From: Gelidibacter sp039916245
GTDB taxonomy: Bacteria; Bacteroidota; Bacteroidia; Flavobacteriales; Flavobacteriaceae
Length of the DNA stretch: 22,504 nucleotides
Reading direction: 5' to 3'
Assembly: GCF_039916245.1 (NCBI RefSeq)
Contig: NZ_JBDSLS010000113.1
Coordinates: forward strand, 1 to 22,504
In this document: piece by piece, positions 16,650 to 22,504 of the stretch
Position numbering within the stretch: the stretch's first letter is position 1
How the letters are laid out: every line of letters begins with the position of its first letter
Made by a program: the position numbers and the translations under genes
Notes under the pieces: model-generated
Told to the model about the DNA's origin: nothing
The model's database searches: none
What the model saw: only the letters and a program-made list of their open reading frames with translations

Positions 16650-17615
16650 TTATCCTAAAGACACACGTTTAAAGTCTGTTACTTTAACATCGCCATAAGA
16701 AGCAACATATTTAGCAACATTCATTTTTTCATCTTTGATAAACGTTTGGTCTAACAAACATTTTTCTTGGTCTAAGGTCGTGTTGTCAGAAATGAAACGC
16801 TCCATTTTACCTGGAAGGATTCTATCCCAAATTTGCTCTGGTTTCCCTTCAGCTTTCAATTCAGCTTTAGCATCTTCTTCAGCTTTTGCCAATACTTCTG
16901 GCGTTAACTGTGCCATAGAAATGTAGCTAGGTACGTTTTTAGGAGTTTTGTCCATACGTGCACGTTCTTCGTTGTCTTTTACAATAACAGCGATTCTGGC
17001 CTCAGTTTCTGCAGCTACAAATGCAGCATCAAAATCTTTGTAAGACAATGTTGAAGCTCCCATTGAAGCGATTTGCATCGCCACATCTTTAGCTAATTCG
17101 TCAGCTTTGTCAACTTTAGCAGAAAAACCTACAATAGCAGCAATTTTGTTAATGTGAACGTAAGAACCGATATAAGGCGCTTCCAATCTTTCAAAAGCGT
17201 TCAAATCAATTTTTTCGCCAATCACACCTGTTTGCTCAATCAATTTCTCAGCAACCGTCATTCCACCAATATCAGAAGCTAATAATTCTTCTTTAGTAGT
17301 ACAGTTGATAGCGATGTCAGCAATTTGGTTAGCCAATGCTACAAACGCTTCGTTTTTACCCACAAAGTCTGTTTCACATCCTACAACAATAGCGATAGCA
17401 ACAGTATGGTCGGCATTTACTTTAGCAACAGCAGCACCTTCCGATGACTCTCTGTCTGCTCTTTGATCTGCAACTTTTTGGCCTTTTTTACGCAATACGT
17501 CAATAGCTTTGTCAAAATCGCCTTCAGCCTCAACTAAAGCTTTTTTACAGTCCATCATTCCTGCGCCTGTACTTTGTCTAAGTTTGTTAACTTCTGCAGC
17601 TGTTATTTTTGTCAT
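16650..17615 (-). CDS. tsf: Translation elongation factor Ts
   Basis: Guanine nucleotide exchange factor that recharges EF-Tu with GTP during translation. The 321-residue protein begins with the UBA-like domain (ITAAEVNKLRQSTGAGMMDCKKALVEAEGD, residues 4-33), which contains the EF-Ts signature LRQxTGAGMMDCKKAL, followed by the core with HTVAIAIVVGCETDFVGKNEAF (about 69-90, the second signature) and a C-terminal coiled segment. Length is typical of Bacteroidota EF-Ts and longer than E. coli's. It follows rpsB after 91 bases in the common rpsB-tsf order, with a hairpin in the gap that may lower its read-through. Confidence 0.98.
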   Translation of the reverse strand: MTKITAAEVNKLRQSTGAGMMDCKKALVEAEGDFDKAIDVLRKKGQKVADQRADRESSEGAAVAKVNADHTVAIAIVVGCETDFVGKNEAFVALANQIADIAINCTTKEELLASDIGGMTVAEKLIEQTGVIGEKIDLNAFERLEAPYIGSYVHINKIAAIVGFSAKVDKADELAKDVAMQIASMGASTLSYKDFDAAFVAAETEARIAVIVKDNEERARMDKTPKNVPSYISMAQLTPEVLAKAEEDAKAELKAEGKPEQIWDRILPGKMERFISDNTTLDQEKCLLDQTFIKDEKMNVAKYVASYGDVKVTDFKRVSLG

Positions 17616-17636
17616 AATTTCTAAGTGTATTTATTA

Positions 17637-17685
17637 CAAAAAGTCGTTCAATTGATTTCTGAAAAGAAAAGAACGAAACGACTTT
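17637..17685 (-). terminator. Terminator-like hairpin between rpsB and tsf
   Basis: On the minus strand AAAGTCGTT (17685-17677) pairs with AACGACTTT (17647-17639), followed by TTG, with a 29-base loop that holds a further TTTCT/AGAAA pairing. The long loop and short T-run suggest a partial terminator or processing site, adjusting the tsf to rpsB ratio. The effect is inferred. Confidence 0.4.
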
Positions 17686-17706
17686 AAGGTATTATATAAT
17701 TGTTAT

Positions 17707-18489
17707 TTATTCTTCTTCGTCAGCAGCTACTACTTTTTTAGCGGCTTTCTTTTCTTTTTTCTCTACGTTGTCTTCTTGGCCGTCTTTATCAGTTTTGTCT
17801 GACTTACGTTCAGATAAACCATCAGCGATTGCAGAAGTGATAAGCGTTAAAACTTTATCAATAGATTTTGAAGCGTCATCATTCGCAGGAATAACGTATT
17901 GTACTTGACGTGGATCAGAATTCGTGTCCACCATTGCAAAGATTGGAATGTTTAATTTCTGTGCTTCTCTAATAGCAATGTTTTCACGTTTAATGTCCAC
18001 TACAAATAAAGCACCTGGCAAACGCGTCATGTCAGAAATAGAACCTAAGTTTTTCTCCAACTTGGCTCTCAAACGGTCAACTTGTAAACGTTCTTTTTTA
18101 GACAATGTCAAGAAGGTACCATCTTTTTTCATTCTATCAATCATTGCCATTTTCTTAACAGCTTTTCTGATAGTTACAAAGTTGGTCAACATTCCGCCTG
18201 GCCATCTTTCAGTGATGTACGGCATAGTTACAGCACCTGCTTTTTCAGCAACGATGTCTTTCGCTTGTTTTTTTGTAGCTACAAATAAAATTTTCTTTCC
18301 TGAAGCTGCGATTTTGCGAAGTGCTTCTGCAGACTCCTCAATTTTGGCAGCTGTTTTGTAAAGATTGATGATATGGATACCGTTACGCTCCATATAAATG
18401 TAAGGCGCCATGTTTGGATCCCATTTTCTTGTCAAGTGACCAAAGTGTACACCTGCTTCAAGTAATTCTTTTACTTCTATTTTTTCCAT
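17707..18489 (-). CDS. rpsB: 30S ribosomal protein S2
   Basis: Structural protein of the small ribosomal subunit. The 260 residues open with the family pattern VKELLEAGVHFGHLTRKWDPNMAPYIY (about 7-33) and contain ILFVATKKQAKDIV, ERWPGGMLTNF and LPGALFVVDIKRENIAIREA, ending the conserved core near residue 225. The last 35 residues are a Lys/Glu/Asp-rich tail (SERKSDKTDKDGQEDNVEKKEKKAAKK), as in other Bacteroidota S2. It is the first gene of the rpsB-tsf pair and is separated from rpsI by 202 bases containing a terminator for rpsI and a structured leader, so it has its own promoter. Confidence 0.98.
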   Translation of the reverse strand: MEKIEVKELLEAGVHFGHLTRKWDPNMAPYIYMERNGIHIINLYKTAAKIEESAEALRKIAASGKKILFVATKKQAKDIVAEKAGAVTMPYITERWPGGMLTNFVTIRKAVKKMAMIDRMKKDGTFLTLSKKERLQVDRLRAKLEKNLGSISDMTRLPGALFVVDIKRENIAIREAQKLNIPIFAMVDTNSDPRQVQYVIPANDDASKSIDKVLTLITSAIADGLSERKSDKTDKDGQEDNVEKKEKKAAKKVVAADEEE

Positions 18490-18515
18490 TTTGTAATAGT
18501 TTACGTTCTGTTAAA

Positions 18516-18573
18516 TTAGCAATGATAAAGTGGTTTCAGCCGTGGCCGATCGCCTTTACCATTTAGATGCTAA
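18516..18573 (-). ncRNA. Candidate structured leader of rpsB
   Basis: On the minus strand an outer stem TTAGC/GCTAA (18573-18569 with 18520-18516) encloses a 10-base stem AATGGTAAAG/CTTTATCATT (18563-18554 with 18530-18521, one G-U pair). The apical loop can form a further UCGGC/GCUGA stem. It lies 27 bases before the rpsB start codon. Autoregulatory leaders that bind the encoded protein are known for rpsB in other phyla; whether this is one is an inference. A promoter-like TAATGTTG (18608-18601) could start a transcript containing it. Confidence 0.4.
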
Positions 18574-18630
18574 ACTATCCTAACACAAGGGTGTTTTGGA
18601 CAACATTAACTGGGTTAAATTTTGTGTTTT

Positions 18631-18678
18631 AAAAAAAACTTGATTGGAAATATCATTGCTCATATTTCCAATCGAGTT
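18631..18678 (-). terminator. Intrinsic terminator after rpsI
   Basis: On the minus strand AACTCGATTGGAAATAT (18677-18661) pairs with ATATTTCCAATCAAGTT (18653-18637) over a 7-base loop, with one mismatch, followed by a T-run. It ends the rplM-rpsI transcript 14 bases after the rpsI stop. Confidence 0.85.
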
Positions 18679-18691
18679 GGTAATAAAAAGA

Positions 18692-19078
18692 TTAACGTTT
18701 AGAGAACTGGAATTTCTTACGTGCTTTCTTCTGACCGAATTTCTTACGTTCAACCATTCTTGGGTCTCTTGTCAACAATCCTTCTGGTTTCAAAATGCCT
18801 CTGTTTTCTGCATCCAACTCACACATAGCGCGAGATAATGCCAAACGAATTGCTTCTGCCTGACCAGTAATACCACCTCCATATACATTTACTGTAATAT
18901 CAAAGTTGCCATCATTGTTAGTCATGACCAAAGGTTGATTTACTTTGTACTGCAATGCAGCAGTAGGAAAGTAGATCGCCATGTCTTTTTTATTAATTGT
19001 GATGTTCCCTGTACCTGAGGCAACATACGCACGAGCAACAGCCGTTTTTCTACGGCCAATTTTGTGAATTACTTCCAT
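18692..19078 (-). CDS. rpsI: 30S ribosomal protein S9
   Basis: Small-subunit protein whose C-terminal tail reaches the P-site tRNA. The 128-residue protein shows IGRRKTAVARAYVASGTGNITIN near its start, the signature GGGITGQAEAIRLALSRAM in the middle, and the basic tail RMVERKKFGQKKARKKFQFSKR ending in the conserved SKR. Its ATG shares one base with the rplM stop codon (TAATG at 19080-19076), so the two are translationally coupled. Nothing is unusual in length or residues. Confidence 0.98.
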   Translation of the reverse strand: MEVIHKIGRRKTAVARAYVASGTGNITINKKDMAIYFPTAALQYKVNQPLVMTNNDGNFDITVNVYGGGITGQAEAIRLALSRAMCELDAENRGILKPEGLLTRDPRMVERKKFGQKKARKKFQFSKR

Positions 19079-19533
19079 TAATTGAATTCGTTTAAGTTAA
19101 TTGTTTTAGGTTTTTGAGCCGCATGTGTGTGCTCAGAACCTACAACAGCGTTTAGGTTGCGGAATAAATCTGCACCTAATTTGTTTTTAGGCAGCATTCC
19201 TTTTACTGCTTTTTCCACTACTCTAGCCGGATCTTTTCCGAATAGTTCAGTAGCGGTTAGACTTCTTTGACCACCTGGGTAACCTGTGTGACGAATGTAA
19301 GTTTTATCGTTCCACTTGTTTCCTGTTAAGTTGATTTTTTCAGAGTTGATAACAATGACGTTATCTCCGCAATCAACGTGTGGTGTGAAGTTAGGCTTAT
19401 GTTTGCCTCTTAAAAGTTTTGCAACCTTAGAAGCTAAACGACCTAGTGTTTGCCCTTCAGCGTCAACCAAAACCCACTGCTTATCAACAGTAGCTTTGTT
19501 AGCTGAAATCGTTTTGTAGCTTAATGTATTCAC
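19078..19533 (-). CDS. rplM: 50S ribosomal protein L13
   Basis: Large-subunit protein needed early in 50S assembly. The 151 residues include WVLVDAEGQTLGRLASKVAKLLRGKH, CGDNVIVINSEKINLTGNKW, YIRHTGYPGG and VEKAVKGMLPKNKLG, all conserved L13 segments. The start is a GTG at 19533: the N-terminus MNTLSYKTISAN aligns with the usual flavobacterial MDTLSYKTISAN, and no ATG is available nearby in frame. A good promoter stands 70-100 bases upstream, and rpsI follows with a one-base overlap. A GTG start before a foldable leader could reduce and regulate initiation. Confidence 0.98.
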   Translation of the reverse strand: MNTLSYKTISANKATVDKQWVLVDAEGQTLGRLASKVAKLLRGKHKPNFTPHVDCGDNVIVINSEKINLTGNKWNDKTYIRHTGYPGGQRSLTATELFGKDPARVVEKAVKGMLPKNKLGADLFRNLNAVVGSEHTHAAQKPKTINLNEFN

Positions 19534-19547
19534 ACTAATTGATTTTT

Positions 19548-19570
19548 ATTTGTCGCGCTGTTCACGTGAC
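19548..19570 (-). promoter_or_regulatory. Foldable leader of rplM containing palindrome TCACGTGA
   Basis: The leader contains the perfect 8-base palindrome TCACGTGA (19562-19569). On the transcript GTCACG and CGCGAC can pair with one mismatch around TGAACAG, ending 14 bases before the GTG start. Ribosomal protein leaders often mediate feedback, but that is inference here. Confidence 0.3.
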
Positions 19571-19602
19571 GAGTTAAACATTCCTCTCTTAAAAAGAGTT
19601 TG

Positions 19603-19633
19603 CAAATTTACGATAATCTATGTGATTACCAAA
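19603..19633 (-). promoter_or_regulatory. Promoter of rplM-rpsI
   Basis: On the minus strand TTTG (19633-19630), 19 bases, then TAAATTTG (19610-19603) match the Bacteroidota -33 and -7 consensus TTTG and TAnnTTTG perfectly. The transcript would begin near 19597, giving a leader of about 64 bases before the GTG of rplM. This is the best promoter in the window. Confidence 0.8.
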
Positions 19634-19904
19634 TAGTATGATGCGAATTTTGTTCATAAAATTAGTGGCAGTTACTTTCTTTTTAATTTCCATAAAATTA
19701 TAACCGTTATTTTTTAAGATATGTCGTAATTATTTGTCATAAGCCATTCGAAATGATGCGTTTGATAGGTGCGGTTCAGAATAGCGCAATGGTGGTGTTG
19801 GTGTTTGGGTTTTGGAACTCGGTTTAGGTTTTTGTTGGTGACTTATTAACATTTATAATTAGGGAAGAAGATGTTTATGGCGCTTAAACTTAGAGGGGAT
19901 TAAT
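19634..19904. other. Geneless stretch upstream of the repeat array
   Basis: No supported gene, RNA gene or hairpin. It contains a GT-rich run (about 19788-19845) of low complexity, and otherwise AT-rich DNA. It separates the divergent-side promoter of rplM from the repeat array. Confidence 0.5.
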
Positions 19905-20313
19905 TTTTTTAGGATTATTTGGGCTGGCAGTGTCATATTATATATTTTTTAGGATTATTTGGGCGTTCCCCTTCGGGTCGGGCTTTTCGTTGCAATCTTT
20001 TTGCTTGTGCCTCACAAAAAGGATTTTCACTGCAATCCCTAACGCGGGCGGCGGCGTTTTAATATGTTTTTTAGGATTATTTGGATGTTTCCTTCGGATC
20101 TGACTGGATTAGAATTTTTTCTATGATTATTTGGGCGTTCCCCTTCGGGTCGGGCTTTTCGTTGCAATCTTTTTGCTCGTGCCTCACAAAAAAAATTTTC
20201 ACTTCAACTTAGCGAAGCGTTATCACGAATTCCAAATAATAACAATAGAATTCGGTTCGTAATCCCTAACGCGGTGTCGGCGTTTTAATATGTTTTTTAG
20301 GATTATTCGGGCG

Positions 20314-20334
20314 CCTGCCTGACGGACAGGCAAG
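20314..20334. repeat. Palindromic insert CCTGCCTG/CAGGCAAG in unit 3
   Basis: After GGGCG, where the other units read TTCCCC, unit 3 has an additional 21 bases beginning CCTGCCTGACGG and ending ACAGGCAAG, then resumes TTTCCTTTCGGGTCGGGC. GCCTG and CAGGC pair around ACGGA. Similar CCTGCCTG palindromes occur widely between flavobacterial genes (from memory). Confidence 0.7.
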
Positions 20335-20488
20335 TTTCCTTTCGGGTCGGGCTTTTCGATGCAATATTTTTTCTCTCAAAAGGATTCTCACTGCAACTTA
20401 GCGAAGCGGTATCACGAATTCCAAACAATTACAATAGAATAGGATTCGTAATCCTTAACGCGGATGGCGTCGTTTTAAAATGTTTTAT

Positions 20489-20509
20489 ATTATTATTATT
20501 ATTATTATT
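20489..20509. repeat. ATT trinucleotide repeat (seven units) at the start of unit 4
   Basis: Seven ATT units directly precede TGGGCG. Other units have AGGATTATT here, so the repeat looks like an expansion of the element's own ATTATT. It is intergenic. Confidence 0.85.
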
Positions 20510-20724
20510 TGGGCGTTCCCCTTCGGGTCGGGCTTTTCGTTGCAATCTTTTTGTTCGTGCCTCGCAAAAAGGATATACACTACAACTTAGGGAAGCAGAA
20601 TCACAAAATCTAAGATACAACAGTAAAATCGAATTCGTATCCCTGCCGCGGACTGTGACGTTGTGTTAAAATGTTTCGAAAATACTTTTCCACTATAAAT
20701 AGTCAAGTCGGTTTATTCCAAAAA

Positions 20725-20749
20725 AAAACCGTCCTGATCAGACGGTTTT
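20725..20749 (-). terminator. Intrinsic terminator of the ferritin-like gene pair
   Basis: On the minus strand AAAACCGTC (20749-20741) pairs perfectly with GACGGTTTT (20733-20725) over CTGATCA read as TGATCAG, followed by more Ts. It lies 20 bases past the stop of the nearer ferritin-like gene. Confidence 0.85.
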
Positions 20750-20768
20750 CTATTACAATAATTTTTAT

Positions 20769-21596
20769 TTATGACGCAATAAAAATGCCGCCAATGGCGA
20801 GCACTTCATCCATGGTTAAGGGTTCGTCAAACGCTTCGGTAACCGCATCGTCGCCGCCATAGCTGGCAAACATTCCTGCCAAATTAACTCCACCTTGAAC
20901 GGTGTTCGATTCAGGGGTTGCGCCACCATAAATACTTGCAAACTGCGGTGGCAATGTGTTTTGGGATTTGGTGATCCATCCTTTTTCACCGCGCATACGT
21001 CGCACTTGAGAGGCGTGCCGTGCTTCCACTGAATGGATTTGTAGCGCATACTGAAGTAGGGCATTGTCATTGGCCAAAGCACCGGCTTGTCCTTTATAGG
21101 CTCTGACGCCGGTATCTTCAAAACCTTGTGCTAAGGCCATGAAAGTGGGGTAGTCATTAAATGGATCCAAATTTAGTCCTCCAGGAGCTCCTGTAAAATC
21201 GAAAGTCGGCTCCGCTATGGCATCAACTCCCAAAGCCGCTTTCAAAAAGTCTACGTGTGCATCCTCATGTTTTGATATGGTAGCAAATACCATCTGGTCA
21301 GCCGCTGGGATTAATCCTGAGGCGGCCAGACCTTGTCTATAAAAACTGCGCTCCAAATATTCCAGCGTCAAGGCAAAATTAAGAACGTCGGTATTGCTAG
21401 CGGTACTTGTTACACCAAACATTGCAGCATTGGCTGTTTTTGTTTTTGAACCGGTAGCAGCCAATCCGAAGGGAATGGACGCCAAGGCAACGCTAGACCC
21501 TAGTTTTTTAAAATGGTTAAAAGAATCTCTTCTCGTACCTGCTTTTTTTAAGAGGTCTTGGTCTGAGAGCATATCTAAAATGGTTATAAAATTCAT
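20769..21596 (-). CDS. Ferritin-like domain protein (Ferritin_2 type), paralogue 1
   Basis: A 275-residue protein with a four-helix ferritin-like domain (about 66-205). Candidate di-iron ligands: E79 or E82 (LEYLERSFY), E111 and H114 (ISKHEDAHVDFL), E160 (GFEDTGVRAY) and E191 and H194 (HSVEARHASQVR). The N-terminus has RRDSFNHFKKLGSSVALASIPFGLAATG (22-49), a twin-arginine-like stretch before a hydrophobic segment, so export is likely, but without a lipobox Cys. The C-terminal 65 residues are Gly/Ala-rich and unassigned. It follows its paralogue by 29 bases and is ended by a terminator. Family members are annotated only as ferritin-like; iron storage, oxidation or oxidative-stress roles are possible. 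The ATG at 21596 is chosen; an internal Met at residue 9 is the alternative. Confidence 0.85.
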   Translation of the reverse strand: MNFITILDMLSDQDLLKKAGTRRDSFNHFKKLGSSVALASIPFGLAATGSKTKTANAAMFGVTSTASNTDVLNFALTLEYLERSFYRQGLAASGLIPAADQMVFATISKHEDAHVDFLKAALGVDAIAEPTFDFTGAPGGLNLDPFNDYPTFMALAQGFEDTGVRAYKGQAGALANDNALLQYALQIHSVEARHASQVRRMRGEKGWITKSQNTLPPQFASIYGGATPESNTVQGGVNLAGMFASYGGDDAVTEAFDEPLTMDEVLAIGGIFIAS

Positions 21597-21625
21597 AGTC
21601 GTATATTTTTAAGTTAAAACACGGA

Positions 21626-22378
21626 TTAAGAGGTCGGTAAGTTATTAGCCGTAAATTTCGTTACGACAAATTTCGTTGCGCCCACTTCTGCCAAAACCTC
21701 GCCCGGCTCTGCTGCTTTGTCAAACGCTTTCGCGGTACCATTTAATCCTATAAGGATGTCATCTCCAGCGAAATCTTCTGATAAAGGGTTTAACAAGTCT
21801 CTAATAGCTGAGGCGTGACGTGCTTCCACCGAAACAATTTTTCCGGCCAAGAGTAAATAGGTCAGACCAGCAGCATCACTGACGTTTATCAATTTTCCGG
21901 CGCCATTATAGGCTTTTACTCCGGTGTCCTCCAAAACTTTCGATGTTCCCAAAACCGAAGCTCTACTGCTAAAGTCCACGCTTGCGAAATCAAATTCCAA
22001 TGTTGGTAAAATATCCTTTGGTGCTACGGCAGTAATTGCGGTTTTGAAAAAATCTCTGTGGATGACCTCATGATTGTAAATATCTTCAAGAATTTTCTTT
22101 TCCGTGGCTGGTGCGCCCGCCCAATAGGAACCCGCCAATACCTTCGTGTAGAACGCTGCTTCGAGTTGCTCTAAAGCATACGCGTAATTCAAGATTCCTA
22201 AGTTTCCCGATCCAAGATCAAAAATCCCAGGTTGTGGTCCTACATTACTGTCGTCATCATTGTTACAAGCCATCATTAACCCAGAGCCCATAACAACCAT
22301 ACCACTCAATTTCAAAAATTGACGGCGTTTGTTAAAGCCTCCTAGCTCATCTAGCTCTTTTAAAAGTTCGTTTTTCAT
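21626..22378 (-). CDS. Ferritin-like domain lipoprotein (Ferritin_2 type), paralogue 2
   Basis: A 250-residue protein sharing the domain and motif order of the next gene: E70 or E73 (YALEQLEAAFY), E104 and H107 (YNHEVIHRDFF), E150 (VLEDTGVKAYNG) and E185 and H188 (VSVEARHASAIR). The N-terminus combines a Tat-like KRRQFLKLSG (18-26) with a hydrophobic segment and Cys38 in LMMAC followed by NNDDDS, typical of a Bacteroidota lipoprotein. It is therefore expected as a membrane-anchored, Tat-exported di-iron protein. It is the first gene of a two-gene operon. The shared EDTGVKAY, VEARHA motifs show duplication. The function is not known from the family. Confidence 0.85.
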   Translation of the reverse strand: MKNELLKELDELGGFNKRRQFLKLSGMVVMGSGLMMACNNDDDSNVGPQPGIFDLGSGNLGILNYAYALEQLEAAFYTKVLAGSYWAGAPATEKKILEDIYNHEVIHRDFFKTAITAVAPKDILPTLEFDFASVDFSSRASVLGTSKVLEDTGVKAYNGAGKLINVSDAAGLTYLLLAGKIVSVEARHASAIRDLLNPLSEDFAGDDILIGLNGTAKAFDKAAEPGEVLAEVGATKFVVTKFTANNLPTS

Positions 22379-22504
22379 ATGTATAGTATTTAAGTTAAAT
22401 AAAGATTCTCCTTGAAATGTATTTAGAAGGACTTACAGAAGAAAAATGAAGCGGAGTTTTAAAAAATGCGGGTTTTTATTTAAAACTTAAGTTCTAAACT
22501 AAGT
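22379..22504 (-). promoter_or_regulatory. Upstream region of the ferritin-like operon
   Basis: No perfect TAnnTTTG promoter is visible; the nearest is TACATTTC on the minus strand (about 22424-22417). Both ferritin-like genes are preceded on the minus strand by TTTAACTTAAA or TTTTAACTTAAA followed by an AT-rich TATAC stretch just before the ATG, a shared translation-start context. Confidence 0.3.

Larger units (their letters stand above)
20208..20639 (+). repeat. 54-55 base module nested in units 2, 3 and 4
   Basis: At the same point of the element, between (G)CAA and TCC(C/T), three units carry an additional segment: 20208-20262 (55 bases), 20397-20451 (55) and 20586-20639 (54). It begins CTTAGCGAAGCG or a variant and ends TTCGTA(A). 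In unit 2 it contains CGAATTC (20226-20232) and GAATTCG (20248-20254), a perfect inverted repeat; in unit 3 the stem is ACGAATTCC with GGATTCGT. Unit 1 and the inverted copy at 16091-16206 lack it. Confidence 0.75.
19911..20677 (+). repeat. Tandem array of the dispersed element (four full units, two remnants)
   Basis: Units begin with (AGG)ATTATTTGGGCG and end with CGTTTTAATATGTTTT-like sequence. Starts: remnant at 19911; unit 1 at 19951; remnant at 20073 with diverged ATTTGGATGTTTCCTTCGG; unit 2 at 20124; unit 3 at 20299; unit 4 at 20504. Each full unit carries CCCCTTCGGGTCGGGCTTTT or a close variant, then GCAAT, a hairpin AATCTTTTTG ... CAAAAAGGATT around the conserved loop GTGCCTC, then CCCTAACGCGG or similar. 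Unit 3 is the most diverged in the hairpin. No open reading frame of note lies in it, so this is not a coding element or an IS with its own transposase. Confidence 0.85.

Noticed and set aside
19911..20677. CRISPR array
   Set aside because: Repeats are 120-175 bases, unequal and diverged, with no uniform spacers and no cas genes.
16091..20677. Composite transposon bounded by inverted elements
   Set aside because: The enclosed genes are housekeeping ribosomal genes, the element encodes no transposase, and no target-site duplication is visible.

Overview
The window is chromosomal DNA of a bacterium in the Bacteroidota, almost certainly the family Flavobacteriaceae; the genus cannot be fixed from the sequence. 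The evidence is the AT-rich composition, promoter boxes of the TAnnTTTG type, few Shine-Dalgarno sites, signal peptides ending in Ala-Gln, an Oar-like TonB receptor with a carboxypeptidase-regulatory N-domain, and typical flavobacterial ribosomal protein sequences.

Layout. 1-4086 (+): uvrC, cut at its 5' end by the window edge, then an outer-membrane patatin phospholipase with its own POTRA and beta-barrel. 4087-4807: a geneless stretch made of several small dispersed repeats. 4808-7343 (+): hmgA and hppD, two consecutive steps of tyrosine breakdown, closed by a terminator. 7433-12094 (+): a tight run of four genes (DUF3108 exported protein, tryptophan 2,3-dioxygenase, M23 lipoprotein peptidase, pgi) with gaps of 5, 16 and 3 bases. 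12144-15622 (+): a large TonB-dependent receptor with its own promoter and terminator. 15623-16545: a second repeat-rich geneless stretch. 16546-19633 (-): rplM-rpsI and rpsB-tsf, with a good promoter before rplM, an intrinsic terminator after rpsI and a foldable leader before rpsB. 19634-20700: a geneless stretch holding a tandem array of a roughly 120-175 base dispersed element. 20725-22378 (-): two paralogous ferritin-like proteins, one with a Tat-like lipoprotein signal, plus their terminator.

Function. Three oxygen-using enzymes (HppD, HmgA with non-haem iron; tryptophan dioxygenase with haem) form an aromatic amino acid catabolic neighbourhood, although the later steps (maleylacetoacetate isomerase, fumarylacetoacetase, kynureninase) are not in the window. 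The remaining genes are DNA repair, translation, glycolysis and cell-envelope functions.

No complete new defence or mobile system is visible. The most unusual content is non-coding: a modular repeat family present as an inverted single copy on one side of the ribosomal protein genes and as a tandem array on the other, with a nested 54-55 base module in three copies, a palindrome inserted in one and a trinucleotide expansion in another. Secondary points are a His-to-Cys change at a zinc-ligand position of the M23 peptidase, a long hairpin in the rpsB leader, and a phased direct repeat in the TonB receptor promoter.
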